Assembly (NCBI RefSeq): GCF_016306625.1
Contig: NZ_JACOII010000026.1
Span: 1 to 64,000, forward strand
Direction of reading: 5' to 3'
Origin: Xenorhabdus lircayensis
GTDB lineage: Bacteria; Pseudomonadota; Gammaproteobacteria; Enterobacterales; Enterobacteriaceae
Length of the DNA stretch: 64,000 nucleotides
In this document: positions 8,102 to 17,445 of the stretch, one piece after another
Position numbering within the stretch: position 1 is the stretch's first letter
Layout: every line of letters starts with the position of its first letter
Program-made: the position numbers and the translations under genes
Notes under the pieces: generated by a model
Seen by the model: the letters and a program-made list of their open reading frames with translations, nothing else
What the model was told of the DNA's origin: nothing
Databases searched by the model: none

Positions 8102-10813
8102 TTAAAATTTAACTTCATTTATCCGGCTAAAACGCTTCCCATCGGTACTGGCAGAGCGAATTTTCACATTACCGCTAACATGAGGCCGCTGTCTGTCATC
8201 ATAAATCTGCCATGTTTTACCATTATCCAGTGAATACTGGATAATAACTCCCGGCAAGGCAATATTGGCTTCGAATGTTTCAGAAACAATTCTGCCACCC
8301 GGTACTGGCAAACGATATGAAACTTTGGCCTTATCCAGTTTAGCTAGTTCACGCTGCCCCATCAGATTGGCAAAACGCTCCCAATCATGGCTAAGTGCAT
8401 CCGTATCGACATAATGCGTTATTCCACCTTTATATTCCCTGCCCTGCTGATAATTTTGTTCCCAATCAGCTTGGTGCCATGCTCGTTCCGCCAATGGTAG
8501 TAAACGCGGGTAGATCATATATTCCATTTGGTCATCGGTACGCACAGTTTCACTCCATGATTGACCCGACATTCCATAAGCCCCCGGCCAGCGTTTATTG
8601 CTGTGGGTATTGAAGCGATTACCATCACGATCCACCGAAGTTTCGGCGTTTTGTGGCATGTTGTTCGGGGCAAAACTGAAAATTTTAGCCTCATCATTAA
8701 ACCGAGTTGCCCAATAGTAGCCCCGCTCTTTCGGGCCCACTTCATACGGCATATCGAGGTAGACATAATCAGGACTGGAGACAACAACTCGATAACCCTT
8801 ATTCGCCCAGTCATTCACGGAATCATAACCTCCCCAATAGAGGGTATCCCAGAAGTTCACCGCAACATGTTTAGTAGCAAAGTCTTCTGCTGATTTGGCA
8901 TGTTTCAAACCATCCTGCCAAGCCTGCATCGTATCGATACCGTGGGTATTGACGATCTTACTGACCTCAATGGCAAAGTAACTGGAAAGTTCATCAACAT
9001 CTTTAATGACACCTTGCGCTATCATCTTCTGGCAAACCTGAGATTTAGCCCAAGGCTTGTTTTCGATTTTCTGATTGATAATCCCCTTGCCCGGCACAAT
9101 TGGCTCGTCTTTATCCTGATATCCTGCACCCAAACGGATATTCTTCGCCTCATCGCCCCCAAAATGCCACGTATTCAACGGTAGCCCGGCTTCCTTGTGC
9201 ATGGAAACAATTTCACCAATAACTTTGTCAATAAACCGCTTGGAGGAATCCATGCACGGATTAAGGTAACTTCGGTGATCGTAGAACTGCACGGAGGTTG
9301 TATTTGAGGTATCTGTCGGATCAAGCAAGCGATATTCATTAGCTTCCTGCTCTTTTCCCTGATCCATTAGTTTCTTATAACGCGCTTCCATCGACACAAC
9401 TGCAGCATGAGCATGAGCAGGAACATCGATTTCTGGGATCACTTCTATCTGACGAGCTTTGGCATAGTTTAAAATATCAATGTAATCCTGACGGCTAAAA
9501 TAACCACTGCCCATATTATTGTTATTCGGCCCTGATCCCAGTTGTGGCAACAAGCATTGAGTCTCACTCAAGTCATGGCAACGTTGACTGCCAATTTCTG
9601 TCAGTTCCGGTAAACCGGGAATTTCCAGACGCCAGCCTTCATCATCACTCAAATGGAAATGGAATTTGTTCAGCTTATAGTTGGACATTTGATCGAGCAG
9701 ACGCAGAACAGCCTCTTTGCTATGAAAATTCCGCCCAACATCGAGGAACACACCACGATATTCAAATCTCGGTGCATCTTTTGCCGTCAATGTAGCAATC
9801 TTCGGTATGCCGTTGGAGGAAAGTAAGGAGAATAGTGATTGCAGACCGTAAAATACGCCAGATTGATCAAAAGCGACAATTTGTGCTCCTTTGGTGGTAA
9901 TCTCCAACGAATACGCCCCCTTGACTCGCCAATGACCCGTGAATTTATTTGCATTGACCTGAGTCGCGATCATATAGCCGCTATCCATTAATTCGATATT
10001 ATGGGCTTTGAAACGTTCCATGATCACCTTAATAGATGCGTCGCTCAATCCTCCCAGTGCCAATTTGACTCCACGGGATAAATCGACATCCTGTGAATGA
10101 ATGGATAATTCTTTCGGTGTCGGAATAATCTGCCCGCGCAGTTTATCCTCGCTGATTTTTGCCACCTGCTGATTTTTAACAAAGCGATTTTCAGGTGTCA
10201 TCAAGATATTGTTATCCGTCGTAGTGCGTTTCCATTGCTCACCTTCCAGATCAGATAAAAATTCACTGATATTTTCAGTATCAGTATTCACCAATATCTT
10301 AGGCGTAGCATCGCCGGAAGTGGCATACCAGCGAGGCATAAAGTCCGTGCTGTAAATCTGCCAGTATTCCCCAATAATCGGTAAAACGATCTTTTCATTA
10401 GCCTTGATGCCCGTGAATTTCTCTGTCGGTTCCAGTTTATGCAAATCACCCGTAATATGGGTGATTTTGTATTGGTCATTATCGAGTTTCAGAATTTGGC
10501 GAATGCTGTGAAAATAGATCGCCCAATCAGAAGAGTCGATCACCTGACTGGCATTGCTCAAAATGATATTGACTCGATTACAGACAGCCGAATCCGCACC
10601 AAGAATGGCGCAATTTGTGCCATGTGATCCAGCCTGATTATCAATGACTTTGAAATTGACTTTTAACTGGCTCAGTGAATCCACTACCTGTTGTGGTGAC
10701 ATCAGCGGTGACATCAGTGGTGACATTGTTGATGTCATTTCTGCATGGGCATTGCCCATAAATCCAACTGCCGTAATGACTGCTGCCAAGGTACGTAATT
10801 TAACGATTTTCAT
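8102..10813 (-). CDS. chb: Chitobiase (GH20 beta-N-acetylhexosaminidase)
   Basis: A secreted or periplasmic enzyme that cleaves chitobiose and short chito-oligomers to GlcNAc, feeding the nag genes at 15.7-20.9 kb. It has a Sec signal (LAAVITAVGFMGNAHA, about 9-24), a CHB_HEX N-terminal domain (about 45-200) and a GH20b domain (about 220-340). The GH20 barrel carries NKFHFHLSDDEGWRLEIPG and the catalytic Asp-Glu pair in WHFGGDEAKN. An Ig-like CHB_HEX_C tail completes it. At 903 residues it has the normal length for Serratia-type chitobiases. In Serratia the fur-glnS gap holds chitoporin genes chiP and chiQ with the chitobiase gene; here I see only the chitobiase. A short Met-Ser-Pro-Leu repeat follows the signal peptide. 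Confidence 0.92.
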   Translation of the reverse strand: MKIVKLRTLAAVITAVGFMGNAHAEMTSTMSPLMSPLMSPQQVVDSLSQLKVNFKVIDNQAGSHGTNCAILGADSAVCNRVNIILSNASQVIDSSDWAIYFHSIRQILKLDNDQYKITHITGDLHKLEPTEKFTGIKANEKIVLPIIGEYWQIYSTDFMPRWYATSGDATPKILVNTDTENISEFLSDLEGEQWKRTTTDNNILMTPENRFVKNQQVAKISEDKLRGQIIPTPKELSIHSQDVDLSRGVKLALGGLSDASIKVIMERFKAHNIELMDSGYMIATQVNANKFTGHWRVKGAYSLEITTKGAQIVAFDQSGVFYGLQSLFSLLSSNGIPKIATLTAKDAPRFEYRGVFLDVGRNFHSKEAVLRLLDQMSNYKLNKFHFHLSDDEGWRLEIPGLPELTEIGSQRCHDLSETQCLLPQLGSGPNNNNMGSGYFSRQDYIDILNYAKARQIEVIPEIDVPAHAHAAVVSMEARYKKLMDQGKEQEANEYRLLDPTDTSNTTSVQFYDHRSYLNPCMDSSKRFIDKVIGEIVSMHKEAGLPLNTWHFGGDEAKNIRLGAGYQDKDEPIVPGKGIINQKIENKPWAKSQVCQKMIAQGVIKDVDELSSYFAIEVSKIVNTHGIDTMQAWQDGLKHAKSAEDFATKHVAVNFWDTLYWGGYDSVNDWANKGYRVVVSSPDYVYLDMPYEVGPKERGYYWATRFNDEAKIFSFAPNNMPQNAETSVDRDGNRFNTHSNKRWPGAYGMSGQSWSETVRTDDQMEYMIYPRLLPLAERAWHQADWEQNYQQGREYKGGITHYVDTDALSHDWERFANLMGQRELAKLDKAKVSYRLPVPGGRIVSETFEANIALPGVIIQYSLDNGKTWQIYDDRQRPHVSGNVKIRSASTDGKRFSRINEVKF
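10694..10729 (-). repeat. 12-bp tandem repeat, three units, at chb 5' end
   Basis: Two near-identical units (TGGTGACATCAG, CGGTGACATCAG) and a degenerate third (TGGTGACATTGT) on the plus strand encode MSPL-MSPL-MSPQ after the signal-peptide cleavage region. The unit is a multiple of three, so copy-number change would keep the frame. Confidence 0.7.
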
Positions 10814-10833
10814 AAATTACCTCGTCCGAATTT

Positions 10834-10859
10834 ATTATTCTTTTCACTGGGCAAATAAT
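10834..10859. promoter_or_regulatory. Candidate NagC-type operator upstream of chb
   Basis: ATTATT and AATAAT arms flank a 14-base centre, 21 bases ahead of the chb start. Spacing and AT-rich arms resemble NagC/Mlc boxes, and the gene makes GlcNAc, the precursor of the NagC inducer. The match is loose. Confidence 0.35.
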
Positions 10860-10961
10860 ATACAAATCTGACTAGGCAATAACCCTATACAATATGTGAC
10901 TATAAGGCAATTTTTAATCTTAGCTGGAGGAGTTAATTTTCATTACAATGCTATTAAGCAT

Positions 10962-10991
10962 AAAAAAAGCGTGAAAATAATCACGCTTTTT
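10962..10991 (-). terminator. Terminator downstream of glnS
   Basis: The stem GCGTGA/TCACGC has a 6-nt loop, a run of seven T on the minus-strand 3' side and five T on the plus-strand side. It lies 30 bases after the glnS stop. Confidence 0.8.
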
Positions 10992-11020
10992 AGTGTATGA
11001 GCTAGATAACTTAGGCTACA

Positions 11021-12688
11021 TTAGCCCTGTGAGATTTTTGCCCAAGTATCACGCAGCCCAACCGTACGGTTAAAGACCAGGTGTTCAGCACCTGAGAGAC
11101 GGCTATCAGCACAAAAATAACCTTCACGCTCAAACTGATAGGTTTTTTCTGGCAGTGCATTTGCCAACCCTGGCTCCACAAACCCTTTACGAACCACCAA
11201 TGATTCCGGGTTGATAGTAGACAGGAAGTCATCTTCTGCCCCTGGGTTTGCTACGCTGAACAGACGGTCATACAGGTAGAATTCCGCTGGTACGCCATGT
11301 GCAGCACTTACCCAGTGAATGACGCCCTTGACCTTGCGACCATCGGCCGGATCTTTGTTCAGGGTCTGTTCGTCGTACTGACAATAAATCGTAGTGATAT
11401 TGCCTTCCGCATCTTTCTCAACACGCTCTGCCTGAATCACATACGCATTACGCAGACGCACTTCTTTACCCAGCACCAAACGCTTATATTGACGGTTGGC
11501 TTCTTCGCGGAAATCTGCACGGTCAATGTAAAGTTCACGGCTGAACGGTACTTCACGGCTACCCATTTCTGGCTTGTTTGGATGGTTAGGCATCGTCAGG
11601 ATGACTTCACCTTCCGGCATGTTCTCAATTACCAGTTTCACCGGATCAAGAACTGCCATCGCACGCGGTGCATTTTCATTCAGATCATCACGGATACAGG
11701 ATTCCAATGCGGCCATTTCAACGTTGTTATCCTGTTTGGTCACACCAATGCGACGACAGAATTCACGGATAGAACCCGAAGTATAACCACGACGACGTAA
11801 ACCAGAGAGAGTTGGCATACGTGGATCATCCCAACCATCAACGATGTTTTCTGTCACCAGCTGGTTAAGCTTACGCTTCGACATCACGGCATATTCCAGA
11901 TTCAGACGAGAAAATTCGTACTGACGCGGATGGCAATCAATCGTAATGTTATCCAATACCCAGTCATACAAACGACGGTTATCTTGGAATTCCAGCGTAC
12001 AGATGGAATGAGTGATCCCTTCCAGCGCATCGGAAATACAGTGAGTAAAATCGTACATCGGATAGATGCACCATTTATTGCCTGATTGATGATGCTCTGC
12101 AAATTTGATGCGGTAGATTACCGGATCACGCATGACAATGAATGGAGATGCCATATCAATTTTGGCACGCAGACACGCCTTGCCTTCAGCAAATTCACCA
12201 GCACGCATTTTTTCAAACAGGGCAAGGTTTTCTTCTACGCTACGCTCACGATATGGGCTGTTTTTACCAGGCTCTTTCAAAGTCCCGCGATATTCACGGA
12301 TTTCTTCAGCATTCAACTCATCCACATACGCCAGGCCTTTGTTGATCAGCTCAATGGCATATTGATACAGAGTATCGAAATAGTCAGAAGAATAGCGAAT
12401 ATCCCCACTCCACTGGAAACCTAGCCACTGTACGTCAGTTTTGATCGACTCAACATACTCAATATCTTCTTTGACTGGGTTTGTATCGTCAAAACGTAGG
12501 TTGCATTGTCCTTGATAGTCTTGAGCGATGCCGAAATTCAGGCAGATCGACTTGGCATGGCCGATATGCAGATAACCGTTGGGTTCAGGCGGGAAACGGG
12601 TATGTACGGATATATGTTTACCAGTTGCCAAATCTCCGTCAATAATCTGACGAATAAAGTTTGTCGGGCGGGCATCTGCCTCACTCAT
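11021..12688 (-). CDS. glnS: Glutaminyl-tRNA synthetase
   Basis: A class I aminoacyl-tRNA synthetase charging tRNA-Gln, three copies of which lie at 21.2-21.7 kb. The HIGH-type signature is [20 protein letters not shown] (about residues 33-52) and the KMSKS-type signature is VMSKRKLN (about 267-274). Downstream is the anticodon-binding beta-barrel region. I place the start at 12688 because the product then begins [17 protein letters not shown] like E. coli GlnS and an AGGAA ribosome site precedes it; a TTG five codons upstream is less likely. At 555 residues it has normal length. Confidence 0.97.
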   Translation of the reverse strand: MSEADARPTNFIRQIIDGDLATGKHISVHTRFPPEPNGYLHIGHAKSICLNFGIAQDYQGQCNLRFDDTNPVKEDIEYVESIKTDVQWLGFQWSGDIRYSSDYFDTLYQYAIELINKGLAYVDELNAEEIREYRGTLKEPGKNSPYRERSVEENLALFEKMRAGEFAEGKACLRAKIDMASPFIVMRDPVIYRIKFAEHHQSGNKWCIYPMYDFTHCISDALEGITHSICTLEFQDNRRLYDWVLDNITIDCHPRQYEFSRLNLEYAVMSKRKLNQLVTENIVDGWDDPRMPTLSGLRRRGYTSGSIREFCRRIGVTKQDNNVEMAALESCIRDDLNENAPRAMAVLDPVKLVIENMPEGEVILTMPNHPNKPEMGSREVPFSRELYIDRADFREEANRQYKRLVLGKEVRLRNAYVIQAERVEKDAEGNITTIYCQYDEQTLNKDPADGRKVKGVIHWVSAAHGVPAEFYLYDRLFSVANPGAEDDFLSTINPESLVVRKGFVEPGLANALPEKTYQFEREGYFCADSRLSGAEHLVFNRTVGLRDTWAKISQG

Positions 12689-12808
12689 CGTTTTTTTCCT
12701 CAATGCAAAAAGCGCGTTAACATAACTCCCTATAATCTAATAAGCTGAACCGAGAAACAATACTTTGCTAGTGGGAAATGCTGGAATGGGTAAAGTTAGT
12801 GCGGAAAA

Positions 12809-12832
12809 GCGGGAAGCTGAAGCGCTTCCCGC
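12809..12832. repeat. GC-rich hairpin in degraded region
   Basis: GCGGGAAGC and GCTTCCCGC form a perfect 9-bp stem with a 6-nt loop, in DNA otherwise holding only a gene scrap. It could be a small dispersed palindrome of the REP/MITE kind or a terminator without a T-run. Confidence 0.4.
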
Positions 12833-12849
12833 TACAAAATCAACCAATT

Positions 12850-12994
12850 CGATGCCCCCTTCTCCACCTGTCGTAAAATGTTTTGACTGGCAAAAACTAA
12901 AGGTTCCAATATCCCCAATTGTACCGACTGATTTTCCTTTATCTTTCTTTATAGGAAAGGCCTTATCTATGTCGATGTAGTCGGTAATCTTTGT
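12850..12994 (-). pseudogene. DegT/DnrJ/EryC1-type aminotransferase remnant
   Basis: One minus-strand frame opens at about 12994 and contains SVGTIGDIGTFSFCQSKHFT followed by TGGEGG. That is the signature of sugar and cyclitol aminotransferases of the DegT/DnrJ/EryC1/StrS family around the PLP-binding lysine. Homology covers only some 35 codons; afterwards the frame runs into unrelated sequence with no further family motifs. No start, substrate loop or C-terminus is present, so this is a scrap of a gene. It neighbours a dioxygenase pseudogene in the same orientation, which suggests they once belonged to one biosynthetic cluster. Confidence 0.6.
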
Positions 12995-13043
12995 TTATAC
13001 GTTTATACGCCAAGATACGCTCTTCAATTTGTTTGTTGCTCAT

Positions 13044-13430
13044 TCAGCTCAATACACGAGAAACAGCAAAATATTGAGTTAATCTAAGCTGGTTAGAAAC
13101 ATTCGGCCTATTTCCATGAGGTAATGAGCTATGAAAAATAAAGTATTCCCCTGCCTGCAATGGGATTGACTCTATTTTCATTCCTGCCGTATCAGGGAAT
13201 CGGCTATTGCAACCTTCAGGTTGTTCTGCTAACCATTTATCAATCACTTTATGAAAACTAGGTACGTACTGAAATCCATCAGAAGTGTCGTTATCATCTA
13301 TCAAGCTTAATAAACCTTGTATGTTGGTTTCTAATGGCCACGTTGATATATTAATATCTCAATGGATAAATGTTTCATATTTCCAGTTATCTGTTACAAG
13401 TGGTTTTATATTAACCCGATCGATACTCAC
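13044..13430 (-). pseudogene. Fe(II)/2-oxoglutarate (PhyH-like) dioxygenase, C-terminal pseudogene
   Basis: Reading the minus strand from about 13430 gives KPLVTDNWKYETFIH, an in-frame TGA at 13361-13359, then DINISTWPLETNIQGLLSLI, FQYVPSFHK and HSSLPHGNRPN ... LRLTQYF. This is the C-terminal half of a phytanoyl-CoA-dioxygenase-like enzyme. The family carries a Trp after the first iron-ligand His (H-W-D), so the TGA is most simply a TGG-to-TGA change. The distal His and the Arg that binds 2-oxoglutarate remain. The N-terminal part is missing and a stop closes the frame just upstream. A frame starting after the stop (TTG at 13304) would lack the HxD iron ligands. Confidence 0.7.
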
Positions 13431-13439
13431 CAAAAAACA

Positions 13440-14090
13440 TTATATAACATATTATTATGAAAAATATCCAAAATTAACTTTCTTACCGTAATTTTGTAAG
13501 TTTTAACCTATCTAATAGTTTAGAAAACACTATTTAGTCCATATATAACCAAACCCCGCATGCAATTTAATTATTTATATATAAACAAAATCAATAATAA
13601 CACTAATTAAATCAGAGTTTAAAATATCAATGCATTCATACCAGATAGACTAAAAATAAATTAACTTAATCTAAATGAAATTAAACTAAAAAATTTAAAA
13701 AATAAATCACACACTGAACAATTCAAATAAAGTCATCTATGGCATTATTTAATATAAAAATTATTATATATCTGAAAAGTAACATATGAGAGCATTTAAA
13801 ATAAAGCAATAACAAAATAAAATACAGTATTAATATATAATATTATTTAATTTCACTGGTTACATAAGTATACCTTAGAGACATCGACTACTAAGATACA
13901 TAATTAATAGTATTGATGAGTTGATTTAAAATAAAAGATCATTATCGCTATTAATCTGTTTTAACTTCAGAAAACAAGTGAATTGACGCTTGATTTTTAT
14001 ACCTTTCAGCAGATCCGCGTAACTGGGAATTTCGCCTTTGCTATTGTTACCACCTCAATACCCAAAGAATCACGTATATATTAATAGAGA
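13440..14090. other. AT-rich non-coding stretch ahead of the glycosyltransferase
   Basis: About 650 bases with very low GC and no supported gene. A less AT-rich island at about 13985-14075 reads on the minus strand as a short open segment (GGNNSKGEIPSYADLLKGIK) whose family I do not recognise. The base composition differs from the housekeeping genes on either side and suggests acquired DNA. Confidence 0.5.
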
Positions 14091-15395
14091 ATGAAAATGA
14101 ATAGTCTATCATCAAGCAATAAAAAAATGACTATAGCAATAGTCATTAATAAAAAATACATATCAAATAATTATACAGATGGATTTAAAGTAGGAGCTAC
14201 GTCATTCACATTAAAAATGGCCGATTATTTTATGAAAAAACAGTTGTTTGCTGGATTTATTCTTTATAAAAGAGACGAGTCACTGTTGGTTCCTAGAATC
14301 ACTCGATTAGAAAAAAATGGCATAAAATATATAAATATGTTTTTTAATTTTTCAATGAATCCAGAAGATATCAGGGACGCCTTAGATAAATGTGTATCAT
14401 TTCTTTCCAAAGACAATGCCCAAAAATCGAATGTTTTTGCTTATTATCAAACAGATACTCTTCTTACCTATCATCCAACAAGTATACCATGTGGTGTAAC
14501 ACATCATGGGCCTTTTGTGGAAGATTTTCAGAAAAATTATTCACAAGAAGAATCTTATCAAGCATTTGAAAACAAAAATAAAGCAATTCATCTTTATAAA
14601 CAACAAGCCATAGGTATTAAAACTTTAGTTGACAGAGAATATTTTGTTATACAGCACTCCAAGCTACAAGGTAATTATCTAATGAGCAAAGGCGTTCACC
14701 AAGAAAAAATAAAACAGGTAAACCCACCTATGTTCCTCAGCGAAAATTATGAATACAGATTACTAAATCAAAATACCAATGATTTTATAAAAACAAATAA
14801 AGATGAAATTCTGTTATTCACAGCCGTTGCTAGATTAGATTATTTTAAAAATATCGAATTATTAATTAATTCCTCTCTTCGTTTATTAGAAGCAGGTGTT
14901 CCAGTAAAAACATTGATTTTGGGTGATGAGGAAAAATATAATATTAGAAGAGAAATATTACAATCTATGATCCCTATACAATATAGGAAGTATTTTTTGA
15001 TCTCACATAAGCTACCGCAAGTAGAGTTATTAAGTATATTTAATGTAATAAAGAAAAGAGCTGTTTTTGTATGTTCATCTCGTTATGAAACTTTAGGTAT
15101 TACCCCTTTAGAAGCGGGATTAAATGGTGTCTACACAATTGTTCCAAATCTAAATATCGTGGAAGCCTCAACTTATTTCTCTTCGAAATATAAGTATGAA
15201 TACAACATAATATCACTTACAGAAAAAATCACATCCATATATGCACAAAAATCATTTATATCCAATGAGCAGCAACAACATCTCAATTCTTTACTATCAA
15301 GAAATATCTTTGAAGAGAGCATAAGTAAGATTTATGATGAAATTTCAATTAGTTGTATCTTTAATCCAAACTTCATCGCTAAACATGCTTTATAA
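14091..15395 (+). CDS. Glycosyltransferase, GT4-like
   Basis: A 434-residue predicted retaining glycosyltransferase. The N-terminal Rossmann half holds CGVTHHGPFVEDF (about residues 139-151), an acceptor-side loop. The C-terminal half begins with FTAVARLDYFKNIELLI (about 242-258), matching the GT4 V-x-R-L-x-x-x-K pattern. SSRYETLGITPLEAGLNGVY (about 329-348) matches the ExxxxxxLEA sugar-nucleotide block. The DNA is much more AT-rich than neighbouring genes. A second ATG at 14097 may be the true start, since AGAGA (14086-14090) directly abuts the first. No partner gene survives nearby except remnants of an aminotransferase and a dioxygenase, so the product is unknown. Confidence 0.78.
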   Translation: MKMNSLSSSNKKMTIAIVINKKYISNNYTDGFKVGATSFTLKMADYFMKKQLFAGFILYKRDESLLVPRITRLEKNGIKYINMFFNFSMNPEDIRDALDKCVSFLSKDNAQKSNVFAYYQTDTLLTYHPTSIPCGVTHHGPFVEDFQKNYSQEESYQAFENKNKAIHLYKQQAIGIKTLVDREYFVIQHSKLQGNYLMSKGVHQEKIKQVNPPMFLSENYEYRLLNQNTNDFIKTNKDEILLFTAVARLDYFKNIELLINSSLRLLEAGVPVKTLILGDEEKYNIRREILQSMIPIQYRKYFLISHKLPQVELLSIFNVIKKRAVFVCSSRYETLGITPLEAGLNGVYTIVPNLNIVEASTYFSSKYKYEYNIISLTEKITSIYAQKSFISNEQQQHLNSLLSRNIFEESISKIYDEISISCIFNPNFIAKHAL

Positions 15396-15420
15396 TAACA
15401 TAAATAAATAATTACTAATA

Positions 15421-15442
15421 ATGAGCACAATAAGGTGCTCAT
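15421..15442 (+). terminator. Hairpin after glycosyltransferase
   Basis: ATGAGCAC and GTGCTCAT form an 8-bp stem with a 6-nt loop 26 bases after the stop. The T-run is interrupted (CTCAATTTACTT), so strength is uncertain. Confidence 0.5.
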
Positions 15443-15616
15443 CTCAATTTACTTCAAAAAAAATACGTTAATACACTAAAAAACAACATTAAATATCAAA
15501 AAAAACATTTGTAAGAAATTAAACGCTGTAAATTTACATATAACATTTTAATTCAATCGGATAAAAATAGTTTATTTTATATTCTTTCCACTAAATTTCT
15601 CACTTCTCACCAATAT

Positions 15617-15632
15617 CGTTACAAAGATCACA
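15617..15632 (+). promoter_or_regulatory. Candidate CRP site upstream of nagE
   Basis: CGTTA-CAAAGA-TCACA has one perfect and one partial CRP half-site at the right spacing. Catabolite control of nagE is established in E. coli; its use here is inferred. Confidence 0.4.
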
Positions 15633-15658
15633 ATTACTTATTTATCTGTGGCTTTTTG

Positions 15659-15679
15659 TTATTTTTCAATTAAAAATAA
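15659..15679. promoter_or_regulatory. Candidate NagC operator upstream of nagE
   Basis: TTATTTTT-caatt-AAAAATAA is a perfect inverted repeat of the AT-rich NagC/Mlc type, 57 bases ahead of the nagE start. A similar but imperfect repeat precedes nagB at 17446-17466. NagC binding two sites to form a loop between nagE and nagB is known in E. coli. Confidence 0.5.
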
Positions 15680-15735
15680 GTCATATTAATCGAGACAAGT
15701 CTCCAATAATATTTACTACAATTAAGGTGAGCACC

Positions 15736-17250
15736 ATGGGTATATTTAGTTACTTACAGCGTTTGGGGAAGGCACTAATGCTTCCGATCGCTTCGCTTCC
15801 AGTAGCCGCATTACTACTGCGTCTCGGTCAACCAGATGTATTCAACATTGCTTTTATCGCCAGTGCAGGTGGCGGAATTTTTGAAAATTTGCCTTTGTTA
15901 TTCGCATTAGGTATTTCTGTCGGTCTAGCGAAAGATAATAGCGGAGCGGCGGCGCTAGCGGGTGTCGTGGGGTTTTTTATTCTGACAAAAGCAACAGCCG
16001 TTATTGATCCCACAATCAATATGTCATTTTTTGCGGGTATTATTGCAGGTATCGTTGCCGGTCATTGTTATAACCGCTTTTCTGAAACTCAATTACCGGA
16101 GTTTTTAGCATTTTTTGCTGGCAAACGTTTAGTGCCAATTATAGCCGGAGTTATTTGTCTTTTCCTTGCATGGGTCTGCGGAAATATTTGGCCATATGTA
16201 CAACATGGTATTGATAACTTTAGCCTTTTAGTATCAAAAAGTGGTATAGCGGGATGGTTTACTTATGGTGTTCTTAACCGCGCACTAATTCCATTTGGCC
16301 TACACTATATCCTTCATTCCGTTTTCTGGTTTAGCTTAGGCGATTGTATAAAAATCACTTACGACCTAGCAGGTTCGATACACAATATTTGTTTGGCTCC
16401 AGATGTAGCACGCTCACTCACTATGGGAACAGCTATACCAGGAATAGAAGGTTCAAGCATCACACAAATAGCTAATGATCTCGCCCGTGGTGATCTCAAT
16501 CGCTTCTTTGCAGGTGATCCCAAAGCGGGTATTTATATGGCATGGGCCTATCCAATCTTTATGGGGGGTTTGCCGGGTGCTGCTTTGGCCATGTACTTGG
16601 CCGCCCCGAAATCACGTCGTCCTCAGATTGGGGGAATGTTATTTTCCGTCGCCTTAACATCATTCCTTACAGGTATTACTGAACCAATAGAGTTTTCATT
16701 CTTGTTCTTAGCTCCTGCTCTATATGTTTTACATGCAGTTCTTGCGGGCGTGAGCATGGTAATTACTAACTCTTTGGGTGTATTGCACGGTTTCGGTTTC
16801 TCTGCTGGACTCATTGATTTTGGATTGAATTGGGGATTGGCAACAAAACCATGGATACTCGTCCCACTTATTGCCCTCTTCTTCCTAATCTATTTTGTTT
16901 CTTTTACCTTAATGATCCGCATTTTCAACCTAAATACATTAGGTAGGGAAGAGGCAAATTCGGATACAGCCATTTCTGCATCCCAAGATAAAGAAGCTAT
17001 CACACATTACATCAATGCCCTCGGCGGAAGTGGCAATATCCGTACCGTTGATGCCTGCATCACTCGACTCCGTTTAACAGTGGAAGATAATACTCGATTA
17101 GATGAAGCTCAATTGAAGAAACTAGGTGCTAAGGGGATATTAAAAATAGGTAAACAGAATATTCAAGTCATTCTTGGCCCACAAGCTGAAAGCATCGCTG
17201 AACAAGTCAAAGTCCAGTTGAAATTAAGTCACGTTAATAAAACCGAATGA
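15736..17250 (+). CDS. nagE: PTS N-acetylglucosamine transporter, EIICB only
   Basis: It imports and phosphorylates GlcNAc to GlcNAc-6-P. The EIIC membrane domain spans about residues 1-395 (starting FSYLQRLGKALMLPIASLPV, with TGITEPIEFSFLFLAPALY before the last helices). EIIB follows at about 420-495 with the phosphorylated Cys in DACITRLRLTVED. The protein stops there at 504 residues; E. coli NagE is near 648 because it carries a C-terminal EIIA. No EIIA coding follows before the terminator at 17270, so phosphate must come from a separate EIIA such as Crr. The ATG at 15736 has AAGG in front; a GTG at 15727 overlaps that site. Gene orientation relative to glnS is reversed compared with E. 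coli. Confidence 0.9.
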   Translation: MGIFSYLQRLGKALMLPIASLPVAALLLRLGQPDVFNIAFIASAGGGIFENLPLLFALGISVGLAKDNSGAAALAGVVGFFILTKATAVIDPTINMSFFAGIIAGIVAGHCYNRFSETQLPEFLAFFAGKRLVPIIAGVICLFLAWVCGNIWPYVQHGIDNFSLLVSKSGIAGWFTYGVLNRALIPFGLHYILHSVFWFSLGDCIKITYDLAGSIHNICLAPDVARSLTMGTAIPGIEGSSITQIANDLARGDLNRFFAGDPKAGIYMAWAYPIFMGGLPGAALAMYLAAPKSRRPQIGGMLFSVALTSFLTGITEPIEFSFLFLAPALYVLHAVLAGVSMVITNSLGVLHGFGFSAGLIDFGLNWGLATKPWILVPLIALFFLIYFVSFTLMIRIFNLNTLGREEANSDTAISASQDKEAITHYINALGGSGNIRTVDACITRLRLTVEDNTRLDEAQLKKLGAKGILKIGKQNIQVILGPQAESIAEQVKVQLKLSHVNKTE

Positions 17251-17269
17251 TATTGTATACTTAACGTCA

Positions 17270-17295
17270 AAAAGGAACGCAATGGCGTTCCTTTT
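17270..17295 (+). terminator. Terminator after nagE
   Basis: AAAAGGAACGC-aatg-GCGTTCCTTTT is a perfect 11-bp stem 19 bases after the nagE stop, with A and T tracts on the two sides. Confidence 0.85.
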
Positions 17296-17445
17296 CGTTA
17301 CAAACAATAAACCTAATACATTGTATTAAATCAATAAAATACTCAAAATTACTTATTTATCATTAAAAAAAAACATCTTTTAAAAACCCATTAATCAGTC
17401 AACATTCATACCATTCATACTTAAATGCTAGCCAATAAATCCATC

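Noticed and set aside
12964-13043. A 26-codon minus-strand frame (MSNKQIEERILAYKR...) starting directly after the dioxygenase stop.
   Set aside because: Too short to assign, and it lies in DNA decaying on both sides; more likely chance or a scrap.
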